A DNA stretch of 64,000 nt from Spodoptera frugiperda. Taxonomy: Eukaryota > Arthropoda > Insecta > Lepidoptera > Noctuidae. Position numbers and translations under genes: made by a program. Positions 34,780 to 47,269 of the stretch are shown piece by piece. The DNA lies in the NCBI RefSeq assembly GCF_023101765.2, contig NC_064217.1, positions 1,240,001-1,304,000 of the forward strand, read 5' to 3'. Below the pieces are notes generated by a model that saw only the letters and a list, made by a program, of their open reading frames with translations, was not told the origin of the DNA and made no database searches. Within the stretch, counting starts at the first letter, position 1. The number at the start of each line of letters is the position of its first letter.

Positions 34780-37416
34780 AGTATGGTATTGCGTTGGTCA
34801 ATGGTGAATGATGGTATGGTGAAGTTTGAGTTTCGTGTATGGCAAAAGGGTTATTGGGACTCCATAACTTATCTATTGAAAAGTTAGTGTTACATTTGAC
34901 ATTTTCTGCACTGCTACATACAAACTATTTTTTATTTTATTGCCGTCCGTACCAATTTTATTTACTCGAATTGGTCACTTTGTACAAAATCTTTCTTTAA
35001 TACGCTTCGTTGATAGGTTTTTGTTGATTTTCATTAAACCATACTAACAACGTGGACGTGGACGTGTGAACTCACTTATTGAGGTTCGTAACATTTTATA
35101 CTTAGATTTTATACCCGGGCGGTTACATTGTACGGTACGGATAATATACGAGTATGTCACACTTTGTATAGTTTACTGCGAAGTTCTATGGTTGAAGAAT
35201 TTATTGGAAAATTGTGGTTTAATTTGGTCAAAATCTATGAGATTAGTAATGATAATAATATTGTTATTCAAATTAGACTTCGAGATAATATCCCATTACA
35301 TGTTTGAAAAATAATAATAATAGACACATTGGAGAAAATTCTAACTAAAGTGACAATAGTAACAACAATATACTTGAATACCGTAAAGCTATATATACAG
35401 TTTGAAGGAAGTGGTTTTTTTTTTAAATTTATAACTAGTTAGTAAAACCTTCCTTATACTACAATATATCGTAAATCTCCAATTATATTTAAAAATACAC
35501 TTCAACCATGTTCTAAACGCTATACCACTGGCAAACACCACCCAACTAAGCCAGACAAAAAAAGATTATTTCACTCTTTTTTCTGCATGATTTCCTCCGC
35601 ACAGAGATGAACCCTCCATTTTCCGATAAGACGTGATCAAGTAACAGGGAAATGCAATTTTATATTCATGTCCCTGGGGAAATAATTACCCACATAATGC
35701 GGGTAAATACAGTCCATGATTGAGCGTGATAGGGTAAAAATAATGCCTTATCTCTTGCTCTCCTCTTTTTATTATGATTAAAATATTGCTTCGATCAATA
35801 CGGTTCTGTTTCGTTTGGATATTGGCTCCAATTTTGATATGTATTAAATAATTTTATCTTTTATTACGATATTCTTATTAGGTATAATCGACAGTAACTT
35901 CGTTAAAATTGTGCTCTTTTAAAGGTTAGTCTACTAGATAATCAATATGTCATATGTGTTCTTTAATGTAAGTCAAATAGCAATACATAATTTGTTTTAC
36001 AATTAATTATAGCGTGTGGTACATTAGTTATAAATTCACATAACTCCTAATCCTTTGCGAAACAAGCATAACTTCATGTTACTTTGTTAAAAATATTCCT
36101 TCATATCACATTTTCTTAGTAAAAGCTCGCAAATATTTACGCTAGCCAGGACGGCGCTTTTGTGAAAAAACCTAATTAAAATAGCAGAAAGGAAAAAGTT
36201 GATTCATTGCTAATGTTGGTACATGTTTTTATATAATGTGTAATGAAAGATGAATGTCTTTGTACTGAGACGGTCTTTCTATCTTATGGTTTTTGCATAC
36301 TTCTTTATTTCGAGTTAATATTAGCTGACTTTATTAGCATGCTTTGATGTAATATTTTTGTCGTTATGCTATTGCATTGTGCTATTGTTTTTTTTCTTCA
36401 TGTCAATGTATATGACAGGCGTGATGTTAATTTAGATCTGTATTATCTAAATAGATATTAATAGTTTCATTATTACATGATACGTCAATCAATGTAAATT
36501 GTATCGAAAACTAAATATCGAATTTTCATTAACACTCCATCTTCAATAAAACAACGCCAAACCATTTAATCCTCCAATTAAAACACAAAAGCAACAATAA
36601 AAATCGGCGTGAACGTAAATCATCACATCACTTTCATTTTGCCGTCCCCTGCATGCCGTGTGTGCATTTTTGTTGTGCCCAAGCATAGGGCACGTGGGCA
36701 CAATGCATCTTAATGAATGCATTCCAAAGTCACGCGGCCTCTCCCTTGGGCCTTTTGATGTGTCAGGGGACTGTCTGGTGTTTACATGTATGCCACTGAC
36801 ATTTGGTCCTTTTCGGTCCTTTGGTACAGAGAAAACACGTCGTGTTCAATTTTCTATTAATCATGATTTTCGTAATGGTTTTGTTGGTGGTGGTGTTGGT
36901 AGGTTTTTGATGTATAAGTTATACATATTTCGTAGCATAAAACATGGAAATTTTATGATATTACGAAAAACCCTCTCACTATCGATCAACTAAACCAAAC
37001 AAACACTGTGATCATAGTACATAAGCATCTATGTACACATTTATGTACCCACTACTCCGAACAAAACAGGAAATCGCGAGTGGATTAATTCAGTAACAAT
37101 TCTTATTCAATCAGCATCATATGAGATGAATCCCGATGAATATTCCGCCATGTCGATCTTTATTATGTTAGTAGGTACAATATCTAATAAATCTCTGCTC
37201 TCTACATGACCACATAATCCGCAAATATGTTTGTGTGTCACACACGATATTGTATGAATGTTCTCTTTGCATGGACACGAATATTAGATTTCATAAGAGA
37301 ATTGAAGAGTAGGTATGTTTTTCTTGATTAAGTACATATTTCTATGTTCTTGTATTTGAGTATTTAACTAATGAGGTATTTGTAGTTAGTTTAATCGTCC
37401 TTTTCTCTAGTATGCT
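34780..37416. other. Unassigned stretch
   Basis: No gene recognised. A short relic of the repeat E end, GACAGGCGTGATGTTAATT, lies near 36414. A 111-codon plus-strand frame at 36658-36993 has no supporting signals. TGGTCCTT occurs at 36804 with GGTCCTTT again at 36815. Confidence 0.35.
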
Positions 37417-37500
37417 AACCTTCTATTACATGGATCTCGTAACATAACTGGCGAATAGGGGTTGTAACATTTAAATAAGCACTTCGAGCTATAAGCGTAA
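37417..37500 (+). repeat. Repeat E 5' part, diverged
   Basis: GCTAACCTTCTATTACATGG, ATCTCGTAACATAACTGGCG, AATAGGGGTTGTAACATTTA and AGCACTTCGAGC follow the order of 6648-6745 (GGCTCACCTTCTATTACATG, GACTTATAACACAAATGGTG, AAAAGTGGGTGTACATTTCA). Confidence 0.55.
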
Positions 37501-37882
37501 AAATGTGTCACTTATTTCGACGTTATATTTCTAAACTAACTGACAAAACGCCAGGTGAACCTAAATCTCAACCAGAAAATGACTAGAATATTAAACACCG
37601 ACTCATAGGACCAAATAAAAGCTTATATGCTTTATTATCATGTGTGTGTTTGTGTGTGTAACCACATATAATGTATAAAAGACACAATATAGTTAGTGTA
37701 GGTCCGATCGCCCGCGGCCAGTCTGCTTAGATGAAGCACTTATTAAACGTACGCCCGTACGTTATCATTGCGTATATAGATTATGTTGGTACAGAAGGGA
37801 TGTTAGGATAATTAGTTATTTTAATGTGATATAAAATATCATTGATATTAGGTTTTTATTGTTAAGAAATAAAAGATTTTAC

Positions 37883-37973
37883 TTAACACATTGAACGCCG
37901 TGGTGGTCACCGGTGATCGACGTTAGCGAAGGATTTGCCTTCAACAGTTTTCTATTGGCAGTCAAAGACTTAA
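37883..37973 (-). mobile_element. MITE-TTAA, uninterrupted copy
   Basis: 91 bp from TTAACACATTGAACGCCGTG to GGCAGTCAAAGACTTAA, with TTAA at both ends. It is the reverse complement of the element split at 34321-34594 with few differences, and so acts as the empty-site reference for the SINE-A insertion there. Confidence 0.87.
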
Positions 37974-40900
37974 TGAGTGTAATCAAAGGGTATAAATTAA
38001 ATCAAAATTTAAGTCTCTAATGAATCTCCAACACAGTGAAACTTTGCGATCATATTAAATGTATTTTATCACAAACCTTATTATAAGACGTCAATATAAT
38101 ATTCAGTATACGAGCTTTGAAAGTATGATTTACTGATAATCCATATAAAAATGAATATTTCCAGATGTCTTCCAGCCTCACATTAGGCATAAAACCTAAA
38201 ACTAACATCAAACACACAACATAATCTTTGCATCTTCTATTTTAATTAAGTCCAGTGAAACCCGACGTAATATTCGTCCGTGTTCATACGTGCGTAACAT
38301 AAGAGCCGGCTCTGTGTGCACTAGCCTTTGAGGGCCCTGTATTGGTTGACACACGTTGAGATGATATAGGTTTTCTCATAAGGGAACCGCGCTAAAATGA
38401 ATATAATCTGATGAGCTTGTAGACGTATTTTTGCTTCAAAAAGCATGTTTATATTTAAAACGAGAAAATTTTCAACCTTGTGGGATTTCCAGCGTATTAA
38501 TTTATATATGTTCCCTTGAAGATGGATTGAGGTAAAAGGGTGTGTCTTTGAGGACGCAAAAAAGTAATTTAATGCCAGACTGCCTGGTTGGGTTGACAAA
38601 TTATGGTGGTAAAAAGACCAGCAGGTATCTAGTTGAGGTGGATATAATCTATGGGGTTTTTTGTCGTGTTTTGTGGTCTGTTATCGTATTTTTATTTTAC
38701 GACATATTTCATATTATGGTAGAGCAGGTTGTAATGTGTCGTTTTAGTATATAGTTATTGAGTAATCATAGTTTTATGTATATCGGTTTTCAAATTTATA
38801 ATACATTATATTACATTCGTAATCATCATCATAAACAAACAAAATTCAAACAGATACCTTTTCAAAAACAGTATCAAATACAATCAGTAAAAAAACAGGC
38901 CTCAACAATTATTCACATCACTCAATTGTTTTAAAACTCGTCCAAACATCTGCTACGCTTTGGTCCTTCGGTCCAAACAAAACTTTTATCCGCCATTTAA
39001 TTCCCATTCAGCCTCAAAAATGTCATCTCTCGCATTAATCATTCCGCGTAGGATTCCTCTTGGCGTGAAGGTACGCAGAGCATTTCAGGCCTGCCCTTAA
39101 TATACAGTGACGTAATTAACAGTCCGTACTTACTGCCCATTTGTCATAGGGCAGGCAGGTTAACAGGTCGTTAGTTTAACACTGGTTTTCAACTATGTTT
39201 TTTTTGGAAGCTATTTTGTTAACGTATCATCGATGTTATAATTGATTTATTGTGTTAGGTTTTAATATAGATCATCGATACAAAATACAAGCATAAAGCC
39301 AGATTAAAAGAAATTTTCATGTTGATTCTTTGGAGACAAAAAAGTGACTACAACTGTCTAATATATCACCAAGGATAAAATTATGTATTTTTTGTTTTTC
39401 CACTATACTTTAACCAGATTGCTTTCTCAGAAACAACAAGACTATTAACAAAACGAACGCAATAATTAACCAGCCACTGGACCACCCATTTGTCACCAGA
39501 ACATCCTATTTACAAACAAAATACGCATTTTGGTTCTAATTAACCATTTCGAATTGGAGGAAACCCATTGTAAAGGGGGTCGTGTTTATTAATTACCATA
39601 TTAGTAATTAAAATACCCTTAGATTTTAATGCAATATATTCTATGGTAGTTTGTTTACTTAGCGTGAATGGAGGACTATTCAAATAGGTAAAGTTTGAAC
39701 TGGGAAGATTGGATAGAATTTTAATTTTCTAGAAAAATACGTGGTCCTCTTAGTAAAAAAATTGGTCCTTGTGGTTCTATTACATTGTCTGTATCATATA
39801 TACTAAGTCACCCAAAAACTAATCATTAACGCTTGACAGCCAAACCGTCATATTACAGCCAATTGCACTAGCTGTGATCAAGCCAGTCACACTATGAAAA
39901 GAACTGGAAGAAAAAAAACCTTTTTGTTTCTGGATTCCCATAAAGGTTTGAAGGCTTCACTTAACCATGGAACTCATAACACAACAATCCCTCAATACAA
40001 TCAAGTAATTAAGAGCCAGCCGGCAATGACGCGGCGTCCATTTATCATAACGAGGCAGGCAACACTGAAATATATCAATAGTAATCATTTTCCTTTCCCC
40101 TTGCATTTGTTTTGTTTTCCGGGGTTAACGTATGTCCAGTAATGGTCTTATGTGGCGCAAGGAAGGATGACACGTCATTTTTGTAGGAAGTTTTACTGGT
40201 GGAAAATACGATGACATTTCGTGAAGAAATTTTATCTTCATGACTAGAATGGTCGAAAGACCCACTAAAGAAGGTTACGTAAGCTATTTTTTCTATTAGT
40301 CTAAAAGTTCTTCTGCCGTTAAATAATGCCCCTCCATCAGATACGAGAATAACTACCACCTAGAACTCAAGTCGTTCCCCTAATGCTACTCATCAAGAAG
40401 TCCGAATTAAATTTCGCCACTTGAAAAATTATTTCTGATTGCGCCTATTAACATTAGACCAGGATAGGGTTGGTTATCGATGGCTTAATTTCCAAGAGTT
40501 ATTTGCATCGAGTCAAACGCGTGCCGACTTAATTCCTCCAACATCTGCATATAAATGGATGTAATTTTGTACTGTGACAGCCCTGAGGCATTCCAGACAA
40601 ATGTTTGCAGTCAGGGCTGTGTTCCTTCCGATTATTGGGGGACACTAATATTGTCTCGTCTGATTGTCGGTACTGGTTTGTTTTATGTGCTAATGAGGGC
40701 AACCCTACGCGTTTGACGAATTCAAAAGTTAATTTAGAAATGGGGCGGTTGAATATATGAATGTTTTATTAACCTCCCCTACTACATTTTTCATTGATTT
40801 TCTTTTAGACGGGTAGTTCTCGAAATTGGGACAATTTGTTACCGTTCCCAGCTACGTTTGATATTTTGCTGTGCCCGCATTATCTGTCTGCCAAAATTCT

Positions 40901-42770
40901 ATCTTTGCGTTTTGAGATTGGCTCAATTGTGTTAGATTCTCTCCACAACGTGTTACTTCAAATGTTAGACATTTCTTACCTCAAAGATGTAGTTAGAGGG
41001 GGGCTATTATTTTTAATGTAGTTGGAAATGTGGTTTCGACTATTTTTACGCTTACTTTTATGTAGCACCACACTTTGTAATCGTTTTTCCATACATTTCT
41101 ATCTACAGGGCAATTGAGTCATCGTTTATCTGTTTTACGCATCTTCCAAAATTTATTCAATCTATTAACAAAGACTATTTAATCTTCATTTCTACCTACC
41201 AAGACGTTTACTTTTCTTCTACCACAATTATCCAAGTTTCCTAATACACAAGAAACGCCTTCACAAAACTTGCCTAGTGCTAATATGATTCGTTAACTCG
41301 GTGTCACTTCGCCACTTAATCTGCCTGCCTACGTTTTGTGACACAGTAATTTGTATTCAGCGCGCAAATGTTGTAAGGCAGAGACCTCACGTTACATATA
41401 CTCGCATACTTAGAATTATGACGTTTATGTCGGTGTACTATGACGAACATATTTGGTGGTGACACCGGGAAATGTCTTGATGTTTGTCAATGAAGGCTGG
41501 TTTTTGACTGGTATTTTTTTCTTATTGTTCTGGTTTACGTGGGATGTAGCTTAGTTACTAATTTAGGAAATAGTAATAGTAGTTTTTTTTAAAGTTTGCT
41601 ATGTGTTGTGCCTACAGCCTCTCCTCTCCATATCATTTTTGATTCCATTTCTAAAAATTTATCAGTCGACATCACACAGCCAAAACTTTTTACAAAATAA
41701 AACACTAAACTAACTATTTCTTTTCCCAAATTAAAGCACGTATAACCGAGCCTTAAGAGACTTCCTAAAGTTTTCTTCACAAGGAAACGACTGTACCAGT
41801 TTACTTACACAAGGTTCTATCTCCTTTGAGCTGCTTAAAGATTTACAACCTAGTCGCAGTAATTGGATGAGTCTGTAAGGTGCTATGTGCAAGGGAAACT
41901 TGATCGTATGGTAGATGTTAGTCTAAGTACTGAAGGTTTCAGCAATTCGTGGAAGAAATGCTATGGAACTAATTAGTTGATTAACTAAGTGAGGTGGTAT
42001 GTGATGAATGGTGTGTTGGGTTTTTCCTTCTTTAGATATATTGGTTGGATTTGCTACTGTAATGTATTTGCGAAGATGGTCTATTTTGGGATTTTTTTCT
42101 ATGTAGGTATAATAGAACTTGTTTAGATAGTGTTTTAGAACCCACAAATTAGAGCTTTACGGCACAAAATCGTAGTTTATCTAACTGTCGTCTGTATCTC
42201 GTTATTAATAAAGTTTTTAAATCGCATAAATGTTCTGGTTTACAGCTTACAAAAACATATCAACAACTAAAACTCTAACTTCAATAGTGTTAGTACGAAC
42301 TACTGCGAAAACTGTTGCGAAAAGCAAACCCCATACAAATGTCTCATTTCATTCGCCCCACACATACATAGCCCACCAAAGAACTACACGAACATATACT
42401 ATAAATATAAAAATAACCCAACCGCACGACTTTTAGCAGTTAAATGTTTGAAACACGAGTTTCAAGTTTCACTTCCCGCTATGAATGCGAGTGTAGGAGT
42501 GGTGTTAATGAGATACGAGCAGTGAATATGCCACGCAAATGATGTGCCGACTACCGGCACTTTTGTACTTATTTAGTTTGCCGTTTCATGTTGTAGGTGA
42601 AGGGATGGTGTATTTATGGGTTTCTGTAGTATATGCTAGCTGTTACGTCACGTATCTGAAGTTGAAATACTAGCAATAGGAAAGTTCTAGCAATAAGATC
42701 TTTGAGAGGGAAAGTTCTAGAAAAGAGTGATCATGGAGTTTGTTTTGTTAAACACAGATTTTTTTATACA
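37974..42770. other. Unassigned stretch
   Basis: Nearly 4.8 kb, AT-rich, with no gene and no repeat that recurs in the window. TGGTCCTT occurs at 38961 and 39763. On the minus strand a donor-like TTTGAG|GTAAGA lies near 40980, without an exon-like frame. Confidence 0.4.
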
Positions 42771-43062
42771 TGGGAGAGCCATGCTTTGGCTGGAGTCGGC
42801 TGACTCAACCGGAGTGATACCACGGCCTCACAGAAAACCAACGTGAAACAATGTTTGCGTTGTGTTTTCTTGTAAGTGAGGTTACTAGAGGTTCAATTAC
42901 CCCCTTCCCCAATATCCCCAATTCCCAAATCTCCAACAATCGTTAAATTCCTAACCCGCTCAAAAGGCCAGCAACGCTTTTGTCTATGATTGAGTGTCTA
43001 TGGACGGCACCGATTGCTTACCACCAGGTGATCCGTGTACTCGTTTAACTCATATAAAAAAG
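42771..43062 (+). repeat. LINE-tail D, fullest copy
   Basis: TGGGAGAGCCATGCTTTGGC, GACTCAACCGGAGTGATACC, ACGGCCTCACAGAAAACCAA, CGTGAAACAATGTTTGCGTT, GTGAGGTTACTAGAGG, CCCCAATTCCCAAATCTCC, CAAAAGGCCAGCAACGC, ACCACCAGGTGATCCGTGTA, CTCGTTTAACTCATAT and an A-run. This block order is one of the most common retroposon 3' regions in moth genomes. No reverse-transcriptase coding remains. Shorter copies lie at 25024-25137 and 47174-47268. Confidence 0.8.
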
Positions 43063-43547
43063 TGATACGAGTAAATTATCCTATCACACTTTCCATCAGC
43101 CCAATCTTTAGTTGGTAAAAGTCAGCATTATAGATATTTAATCTAATCGAGGTATCATCTTTATAGAGATTATAAGAGATAGATAGCTTTGGATACACTC
43201 CATAAATTTTAAGCCTATTTTTATCCACCCTCAGCTAAAGTAAATCAACAAACACCCAGTAACCCAGTAATTTCACCAAAATCATACACAATGTCCGCGT
43301 GAGCCGTTATTATAGTTCCCAGCGATATTATATTACTAATTGTTAAGAGTACTTGCCATAAATACAGCTTACAAGCCATCCTACCGTCCCGTATAATGAT
43401 GGTTTAATTCACCATCGTTATACCATAGTCTATGTATGAATGGCATGGAGGAAATTTATGTTTTGCGTATAATAGTTGTGATATACTGCCATAGTTTTGT
43501 GGTAATATAGGTTAGTAGGTATTACGTTGTATCTATATTGTAGTATC

Positions 43548-43812
43548 TTAATGGTATAGTGGCCCAGAGGTTGGACAAGCCTGTCTTTCATGAATGAGGG
43601 CGCGGATTGGACACCTATCAACGGTTAAGTACCAATGTGAGTTTTTCCGAGTTATATGTACTTTCTAAGATTATTTAGACACCACTGACAAATGGTGAGG
43701 GAAAACATCGTAAGCAAACCTGTGCTTATAATTTCTAATTATAAGTTTGAAATCGCCCGCATTTAGCAAGCGTGGTGATTAATGCTCAAACATTCACCGC
43801 GCGCTTTCTCTC
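43548..43812 (+). repeat. SINE-C with tRNA-like head, 3' truncated
   Basis: The head TTAATGGTATAGTGGCCCAG, AGGTTGGACAAGCC, TGAGGGCGCGGATTGGACAC resembles a tRNA-derived promoter with a decayed B box. The body then reads CCGAGTTATATGTACTTTCT, CCACTGACAAATGGTGAGGG, AAAACATCGTAAGCAAACCT, GCTTATAATTTCTAATTATA and AGCAAGCGTGGTGATTAATG. It stops inside the CTCAAACATTCACCGCGCG region, about 30 bases before a Helitron-like element begins, so the GATGAT tail is missing. Confidence 0.82.
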
Positions 43813-43844
43813 AAACTTTATAGAATGGATCTTAGAATCATACT

Positions 43845-44016
43845 TCATACTAATATCATAAATGTAAAAGTTTATTTGTTTGGATGTTTATCCGTCCATC
43901 ACGCTGAAAATACTGAACGGATTTTGATAGGTATACAGACAGGGTATGAGTTGACTTGGGTGATAGGTTACTTTTTATCCCACGGTAACGCGGATGAAGC
44001 CGCTGACAGAAGCTAG
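43845..44016 (+). mobile_element. Helitron-like non-autonomous element
   Basis: Begins TCATACTAATATCATAAATG, then TTTATTTGTTTGGATGTTTA, TCCGTCCATCACGCTGAAAA, TACTGAACGGATTTTGAT, TATCCCACGGTAACGCGGAT, GAAGCCGCTGACAGAAG and CTAG at 44013-44016 followed by T. A TC start and CTAG end without inverted repeats fit non-autonomous Helitrons (Lep1-like) of Lepidoptera. The base before the start is T, not the expected A. Non-coding. Confidence 0.65.
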
Positions 44017-44462
44017 TGGAGAATAATACTTAATTCTAAAACTTATATCTACCAACTATTTATCGTATTTCCTATTTAAAACATTATTGATTGCAATACT
44101 ATTCACATCTTCGCAAATAGAGAGAAAAACAGAAATATTTATGTATTCGTTAGTAATGCAATATCGACGATCTTGAATATTCAGTATCGTTGTGAAATGC
44201 TGTAATTTTCAGCTCTATTTTAGTTTCAAACTGTCATTGGGTTTTATGAAATACTCTTTCGTTGTTTTTTTTTTTCTATTCTCTTACAAATTATTTACAG
44301 TCACGGTTTTATTTGTGAAAATATATTTTTTTATTATTTTTCGTTGATATGGATAAAAGGTTGTAAATTGACAGGCTAACATGTTAGTGTTTGTTAACCT
44401 CTTTTTTATTCAAATAAAAATCTATTAGTGAATATTTAAAAGCAATTTTATACCCACGTGCC

Positions 44463-44670
44463 ACTGCACGTTTGGCGCGGTGGCTGAGTAACCGGCTGTC
44501 GCTTGTGTCGGTTTGATTCCCGCACGGTGCAACTCTTTGTGATCCACAAAGTGTAGTTTCAGGTCTGGGTGTCATATTATGTCATGTGAAATTGTATGTT
44601 TGTAAATACCCACGATACGGGAGATACACGATTCAGTGTGGGGCAATGTATAAAATAAATATTAAAATTA
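44463..44670 (+). repeat. SINE-B, fullest copy with A and B boxes
   Basis: ACTGCACGTTTGGCGCGG, the A-box region TGGCTGAGTAACCGG, the B box GGTTTGATTCC at 44510-44520, then CGCACGGTGCAACTCTTTGT, GATCCACAAAGTGTAGTTTC, GGTCTGGGTGTCATATT, GAAATTGTATGTTTGTAAAT, CCACGATACGGGAGATACAC, TGTGGGGCAATGTATAAAAT. This is the classic layout of a tRNA-derived SINE. Other copies lie at 288-385 and 19739-19906, both on the minus strand. Confidence 0.88.
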
Positions 44671-47173
44671 AGCTACTTCGATAGAGTAATTTCAATCTCT
44701 CTTACAAAGCAATACATAAAAACCACTTTTCATCCATCTCTTCAGGGAATAACAACACCGAAAAAATAAATAAATTCACAAGTTCAACTGACATGGTTAT
44801 TATACGAACGCATGATAAGATCTCTCGAGCTATCACAATTGCAAATTACAAATTGGCAAGCCGGCAATTTTATTTGCGTAGCCTGCTTTTTAATTTGTCA
44901 AAGTGCCTTTGACACGGGCGGTATCGCGGGGCGGCGATAATTTCAAGCCTTTATCATTTAAAGGGGTAGGGTGCAAAATACTCATACTTTGTAATTTGTA
45001 TAAATTGACTGTAATTGTAATTTAGAAAGCGCACTTTTTTGTTAAGGTTTTTTGTGCCTCGATTGTTATAAATGCGACTGCAATTAAGGGTGTTTCGAGT
45101 TGAATGGTTGAGATAAAGAATTTAACGGTATTTTAAGATGATTTTAGTTTTTTTTTTAATATTCAATAGGATTTGGTGAATACTTTTCGGCCAAGTTTCG
45201 AAAATTTTCTAATAATTTCATTTGTGAACGAACTAGGAGTCTGGAATTTGAGTTCTATATTAGACAAAAAGTATCGAGTTTTTTTTTAATTTTCCGAGGT
45301 CATAGATTCTGAAAATATAACACTCATAATGTGTGTGTCAAATTTATTTTTAAATAATAAAACATGGTGTAAACAAAATTCACCCCTTATTGCCTGTAAT
45401 ATAACATAACTGGCAATAAGTGAGTGTTACATTAAACGTGCATATTGTACATATTGTACCCCTTCTTTTCTTGCCTTTGTTTCTTTTTTTTTGTTTCATA
45501 TTTTGACGGTTCGTTTGTTCGTTATTGTTATGTTGTGATATTAATATTTTGCATAGAAGTATTCGTTGCGTGAAATTGATGTGTCTTTTTTATTCTCTGA
45601 TGTTTGTGGGGTGGTACAAATGGGAGGTTTGGATTTCTATTACATTATGCAATGGAAAGGTAAAGTTTGGTGATGCAAAATGAGTGTATAATTATAATTT
45701 GTGGGTTTTATTGGTAGTAAGTTATAATATCATGTGACAATTAATTTTAATAATTAGATAATATTAATTGATAATAGAGTAATTTGCGTTGGTAAATAGG
45801 TTTAATAATATGTTGTTAAAGGTTTTTATTACATAATATATATTCAACTGTATATTCTGTTCAATTGTGGAATCACAAGCGTTGTCTAATATTGCGTAAT
45901 TTTGTAATATTCCAAGACAAGTGTACCATGTTCCAACCTCTTATAATTCCTCACCCTTCACTCATAAACCTCATACTTCGCCCCATAACTCGCACTCAAA
46001 ACTGTAACGTCACCGTAAATTACACATCACATAATCCCACTTCATTATAACACTTCCCACCTACCCACATACATTAGACCCGTTGACTTTAAAATTAACG
46101 TCCCACCAATGTTCCTTTGCGCATAAAACTCGAGTAAAACAATAAAACATACTCTCAATATTATGATTAGAGTAGAGGATTGTAATTTTCGAGGCCCTGG
46201 ATTATGCTAATATTATGAAAATCCGGGCCTTGTTCGCTGACGACAAGTGTGGCGAAACATGCGCGAGGCAACCCTAGGCAGCGTGACGTCACCTTGTCAC
46301 AGTATAATTCCCTGTATTGACGTATATTTATGAAGACGTTCTTTAGACGAATTTCACCTAAAAGCGTTGTGGGCGTTCGAAAATGGTATTTCGTTATTTA
46401 TTTTCGGAATAGACTCGTGTAAATTGGGTTATGAAACCGCTGGGAGCTGTTAAATTAAAATTTCTAAAATTATAACTGAAGTTCTGAAAATATTTTTCAC
46501 TTACAATTTTTATTTCCATTATCTATATATGCTTATCATTATATGTATGTCTAAAGGTCTTAATTTGATTCAATTAAGAAATCTTTAAACATGATTGGTC
46601 ACTTTTGAAACGAGATTAAAATGAAAAATCTCAACCATACTTTGTGTGATCCCCGGTCAAATCCGACCCGTAATGCCTATTACCCTTGCAACGCTTTAAC
46701 CCACGAACCAGTCAATGATAATATAAGCATCTATAATGAAATTAATGTATATATAAACACGGTGTAAATAAATACTAAACATTAATAACGGGAGTGAGAT
46801 AATTTTATTTAGAAATGTAACGAAGCGTTTTTACCAGTTCGCTTGAGCCTCTGATCATAAATACGCACAAATGAACGGAAAATTGAATTTATTTCACGTG
46901 TTTATGAACCAATTTATGTTTATTTCATATTTTAGATTGGTAATAAATTATTATTTTTTGATTAAAGTTAGTGCGACATTTATTTTGTCTGCGGTAAGGA
47001 CTAGTTTGTGGAACGTTTCAGTTCAAGCTGGACTAAGAGTCTCCTCTACATAAGAGGTTTTGCTATTATATCTTAGCATATGGGATTGGAGATTGCGGTT
47101 TAAAAGAATCAGTTTTATCAGAGAGTGCCAAGACCTGAGTCTAGTGCTTGTCTACAAATAGAGTAAAAAACTA
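44671..47173. other. Mostly unassigned; CRE palindrome and repeat E relic
   Basis: A diverged repeat E piece (ATAACATAACTGGCAATAAG, TGAGTGTTACATTAAA) lies at 45383-45446. A CpG-bearing patch at 46215-46300 contains a perfect TGACGTCA (46284-46291). Nothing gene-like. Confidence 0.35.
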
Positions 47174-47268
47174 GGACTCCTCTGGTGTTGCGGGTTTCTA
47201 TGGGCGGTGTTGATCACTTACCATCAAGTAACCCGTCTGCTCGTTTGCCCCCCTATTCCATAAGAAAA
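47174..47268 (+). repeat. LINE-tail D, 3' fragment
   Basis: GACTCCTCTGGTGTTGCGGG, TTTCTATGGGCGGTGTTGAT, CACTTACCATCAAGTAACCC, GTCTGCTCGTTTGCCCCCCT, ATTCCATAAGAAAA: the last part of the family also seen at 42771-43062, here better preserved at its 3' end. Confidence 0.8.
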
Positions 47269-47269
47269 C

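Noticed and set aside
44463..44540. A tRNA gene
   Set aside because: The A and B boxes belong to the head of SINE-B. The sequence does not fold into a full cloverleaf with a proper acceptor stem by eye, and related copies occur at 19739 and 288.
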